NCBI GenBank assembly: GCA_946481225.1
Contig: CAMLNJ010000227.1
Location: 1 to 5,739 of the forward strand
Direction of reading: 5' to 3'
Length of the DNA: 5,739 bases
From: an uncultured Verrucomicrobiota bacterium
Lineage (GTDB): Bacteria > Verrucomicrobiota > Verrucomicrobiae > Opitutales > Opitutaceae
Part shown: positions 4,226 through 5,739 of the stretch, one piece after another
Layout of the letters: each line of letters starts with the position of its first letter
Numbering within the stretch: position 1 is the first letter of the stretch
Made by a program: the position numbers and the translations under genes
The notes under the pieces: generated by a model
The model's input: the letters and a program-made list of their open reading frames with translations, nothing else
What the model was told of the DNA's origin: nothing
The model's database searches: none

Positions 4226-5739
4226 TCAATGCGCGCCGGCCGCCACTTGCCGTTCGATCGAACTCAGCAGTTCCGCGAGCAAGGCGGCGCGTCCCGGGAG
4301 GAAGACGAAGCGGTCGCTCGCGAGCTTGTCGTAGGCGTTGCGCAGCAGATCGCGCGGGGGTTTCCGCATCGAGAGCAAGGTGCGCAGGCTGGCCGCCAGC
4401 GTGTCAGGCTGGCCGATTTCCAAGTCGAGCCGGATCAGCCCGACCAAGGCCGCTTGGTTGAGTGGATCTGCCCGCACCGCCTGGGCAAGAACCTGTCTCG
4501 CCTGATCCTTCGCTCCCACGCCCATGAAGCGATTGGAGACGGCGACGAGGTTATCCGCCCGCATGCCCGGCTGAGCGAGAAAGTTGTCGAGGAAAAGCTG
4601 GGCGGCCTCGACGTCCCCCAAACCGTAATTGGCGATCGCCTGAAGACCGTTGAAAACGAACGAGAATCTTTTTCCCCACTCCGGATTCTCCTTGATCATC
4701 TCTCGGCACACGTCGAGGGATCGATGAAACTGCTTAGCCACGACGCAGGCTTCCACGGTCATCAACGCCGGACCGTCCCACGGGAGGTTGTTCGCTTTGC
4801 AATGGTCGTAGATTCGGCGGGCCAGTTCCGGGCGCCCGGTGTTGGCCGCGAAGTCGGCGAGCGCGAGCAACACCTCGCCGCTCCCTGAAAAATCGTTGAA
4901 CAGCTCCTCCACGCCCGATTGCACGTTCGCCTCGTTGCGATCACGGTCGTAGAGATAGAGCAGATCGACGCGAGGCCGGGAACGCTCCGGGTAGGCGATC
5001 TGACGCAACAAGCACAGACGTCGGAGCTCGTCGAAGCGGCCCAATTCACGCAGATACGCGGCGTGTTGCCCGTAAACCTGTTCGTTTTCCGGCAACTCCT
5101 CCGACATGATCTGAAGTCGGATAAGAGCGGTCTCGCGCTCGCCGCGCTCCCATTCGATTCGGATGGCCAGGAGCTGGCCGTCCGGGGTGTCCCCAAGCCG
5201 ATAGGTTCGAAGCGTGTCTTCGGCCCCGTCGTAGTTTCCCCGGAAAAATTGGGCTGTGGCGCGCGCGGTCGCGATCAAACGAACGCGGTCTCTGTCGCCA
5301 TCCGCGCCCGTGTTCGCCTTGAGCAGCCGGTCGCTCACCTCCTCCACGACTTGGTCCGCCTGGCGCTGGAGCAGGAAACTGAAAAGCGGACGAAGATACT
5401 CGGGGTCGTCCTTGTGAATGTCCACCCCCTCGAGCAGAAGTTTCTCCGCCAGATCGGGACGCTGCCACACCACGTAGAACTGGGAGAGAAGTGTCCGACC
5501 GTCGCGATTTCCCGGGGACATGCCGGCCCCCATCCGCAACATATTTCCCGCCTCGCGATACTTGCCCTCTTTCAGCAGCTCCTTGGCTTGCAGGATGAGA
5601 AAATCGCCTCGCGCCGTCCTGAACTCCTCCTGCTTCCACGGATAGAAAAGCATGTGTCCGAACCGCACGTCGAAGAACCCGCGGCGGTATTTGACAAAGC
5701 AATACGCGGCACCCGCCGCGCCCAACCAAAGCACGACCG
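4226..5739 (-). CDS. Membrane-anchored TPR-like repeat protein, 5' end outside the window
   Basis: The frame is open from the right edge to a TGA at 4228-4226, about 504 codons. A GTG at 5734 is the first possible start, but an in-frame valine codon precedes it and the frame may continue, so I treat the 5' end as missing. Numbering from that GTG, residues 1-15 (LWLGAAGAAYCFV) form a short hydrophobic segment followed by KYRRG, suggesting an N-terminal membrane anchor. The rest is alpha-helical with helix-pair repeats resembling TPRs. Examples are AKELLKEGKYREAGNMLRMG (50-69), then RPDLAEKLLLEG (92-103), ADFAANTGRPELARRIYDHC (293-312), NYGLGDVEAAQLFLDNFLAQ (369-388) and KDQARQVLAQAVRADPLNQA (409-428). 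Such arrays act as protein-binding scaffolds; the partner is unknown and I do not recognise a specific family. Codon use is less G/C-extreme than in the neighbouring genes, and its coding strand is G-rich whereas those of rsuA and the hydrolase are C-rich. Confidence 0.82.
   Translation of the reverse strand, partial: VVLWLGAAGAAYCFVKYRRGFFDVRFGHMLFYPWKQEEFRTARGDFLILQAKELLKEGKYREAGNMLRMGAGMSPGNRDGRTLLSQFYVVWQRPDLAEKLLLEGVDIHKDDPEYLRPLFSFLLQRQADQVVEEVSDRLLKANTGADGDRDRVRLIATARATAQFFRGNYDGAEDTLRTYRLGDTPDGQLLAIRIEWERGERETALIRLQIMSEELPENEQVYGQHAAYLRELGRFDELRRLCLLRQIAYPERSRPRVDLLYLYDRDRNEANVQSGVEELFNDFSGSGEVLLALADFAANTGRPELARRIYDHCKANNLPWDGPALMTVEACVVAKQFHRSLDVCREMIKENPEWGKRFSFVFNGLQAIANYGLGDVEAAQLFLDNFLAQPGMRADNLVAVSNRFMGVGAKDQARQVLAQAVRADPLNQAALVGLIRLDLEIGQPDTLAASLRTLLSMRKPPRDLLRNAYDKLASDRFVFLPGRAALLAELLSSIERQVAAGAH

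Noticed and set aside
3813..4229. A 138-codon minus-strand frame through the structured spacer into the 3' end of holA
   Set aside because: The second half is antisense to holA. The first part (about 65 codons) shows no family features and its bases are better explained by the stem-loops, although translation of a repeat element cannot be excluded.
4060..4235. A replication terminus dif site at the GC-skew change
   Set aside because: No sequence resembling the AT-rich XerC/XerD dif core is present in or near the spacer.

Overview
The window is very GC-rich, most of it above 70% G+C. Base composition, codon use and the style of the proteins suggest a Gram-negative bacterium of the Verrucomicrobiota, perhaps close to Opitutaceae. 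That assignment is an impression from protein style and rests on no marker gene. Five genes can be supported. Most long open frames in the other reading frames are shadows caused by the scarcity of AT-rich stop codons.

Layout from left to right. (1) Bases 1-471, minus strand: the N-terminal part of a secreted glycoside hydrolase, probably family GH31, running off the left edge. (2) Bases 472-598: a divergent control region. (3) Bases 599-1525, plus strand: an AraC-family regulator with an N-terminal cupin-type sensor and two C-terminal HTH motifs. The hydrolase and regulator form a classic divergent enzyme/regulator pair. (4) Bases 1614-2315, minus strand: a 16S rRNA pseudouridine synthase of the RsuA type, convergent with the regulator, with a hairpin midway between the two stop codons. 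(5) Bases 2316-2943: 628 bases in which no gene can be supported. (6) Bases 2944-4035, plus strand: the delta subunit of the DNA polymerase III clamp loader (holA). (7) Bases 4036-4225: a short convergent spacer packed with consecutive potential stem-loops, some mutually exclusive. This is the least ordinary piece of the window. (8) Bases 4226-5739, minus strand: a membrane-anchored TPR-like protein that runs off the right edge.

The regulator probably controls the hydrolase gene in response to a plant-type or storage-type oligosaccharide. rsuA and holA are housekeeping genes for ribosome maturation and replication, with no visible link to the sugar locus. I see no mobile-element gene, CRISPR array, intact tRNA or rRNA. 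I do not see a clear new multi-gene system. The best leads are the structured spacer at 4036-4225, the threefold CAAAACCG repeat around the regulator start, and a shared TCTC motif just upstream of three start codons that lack a Shine-Dalgarno sequence.
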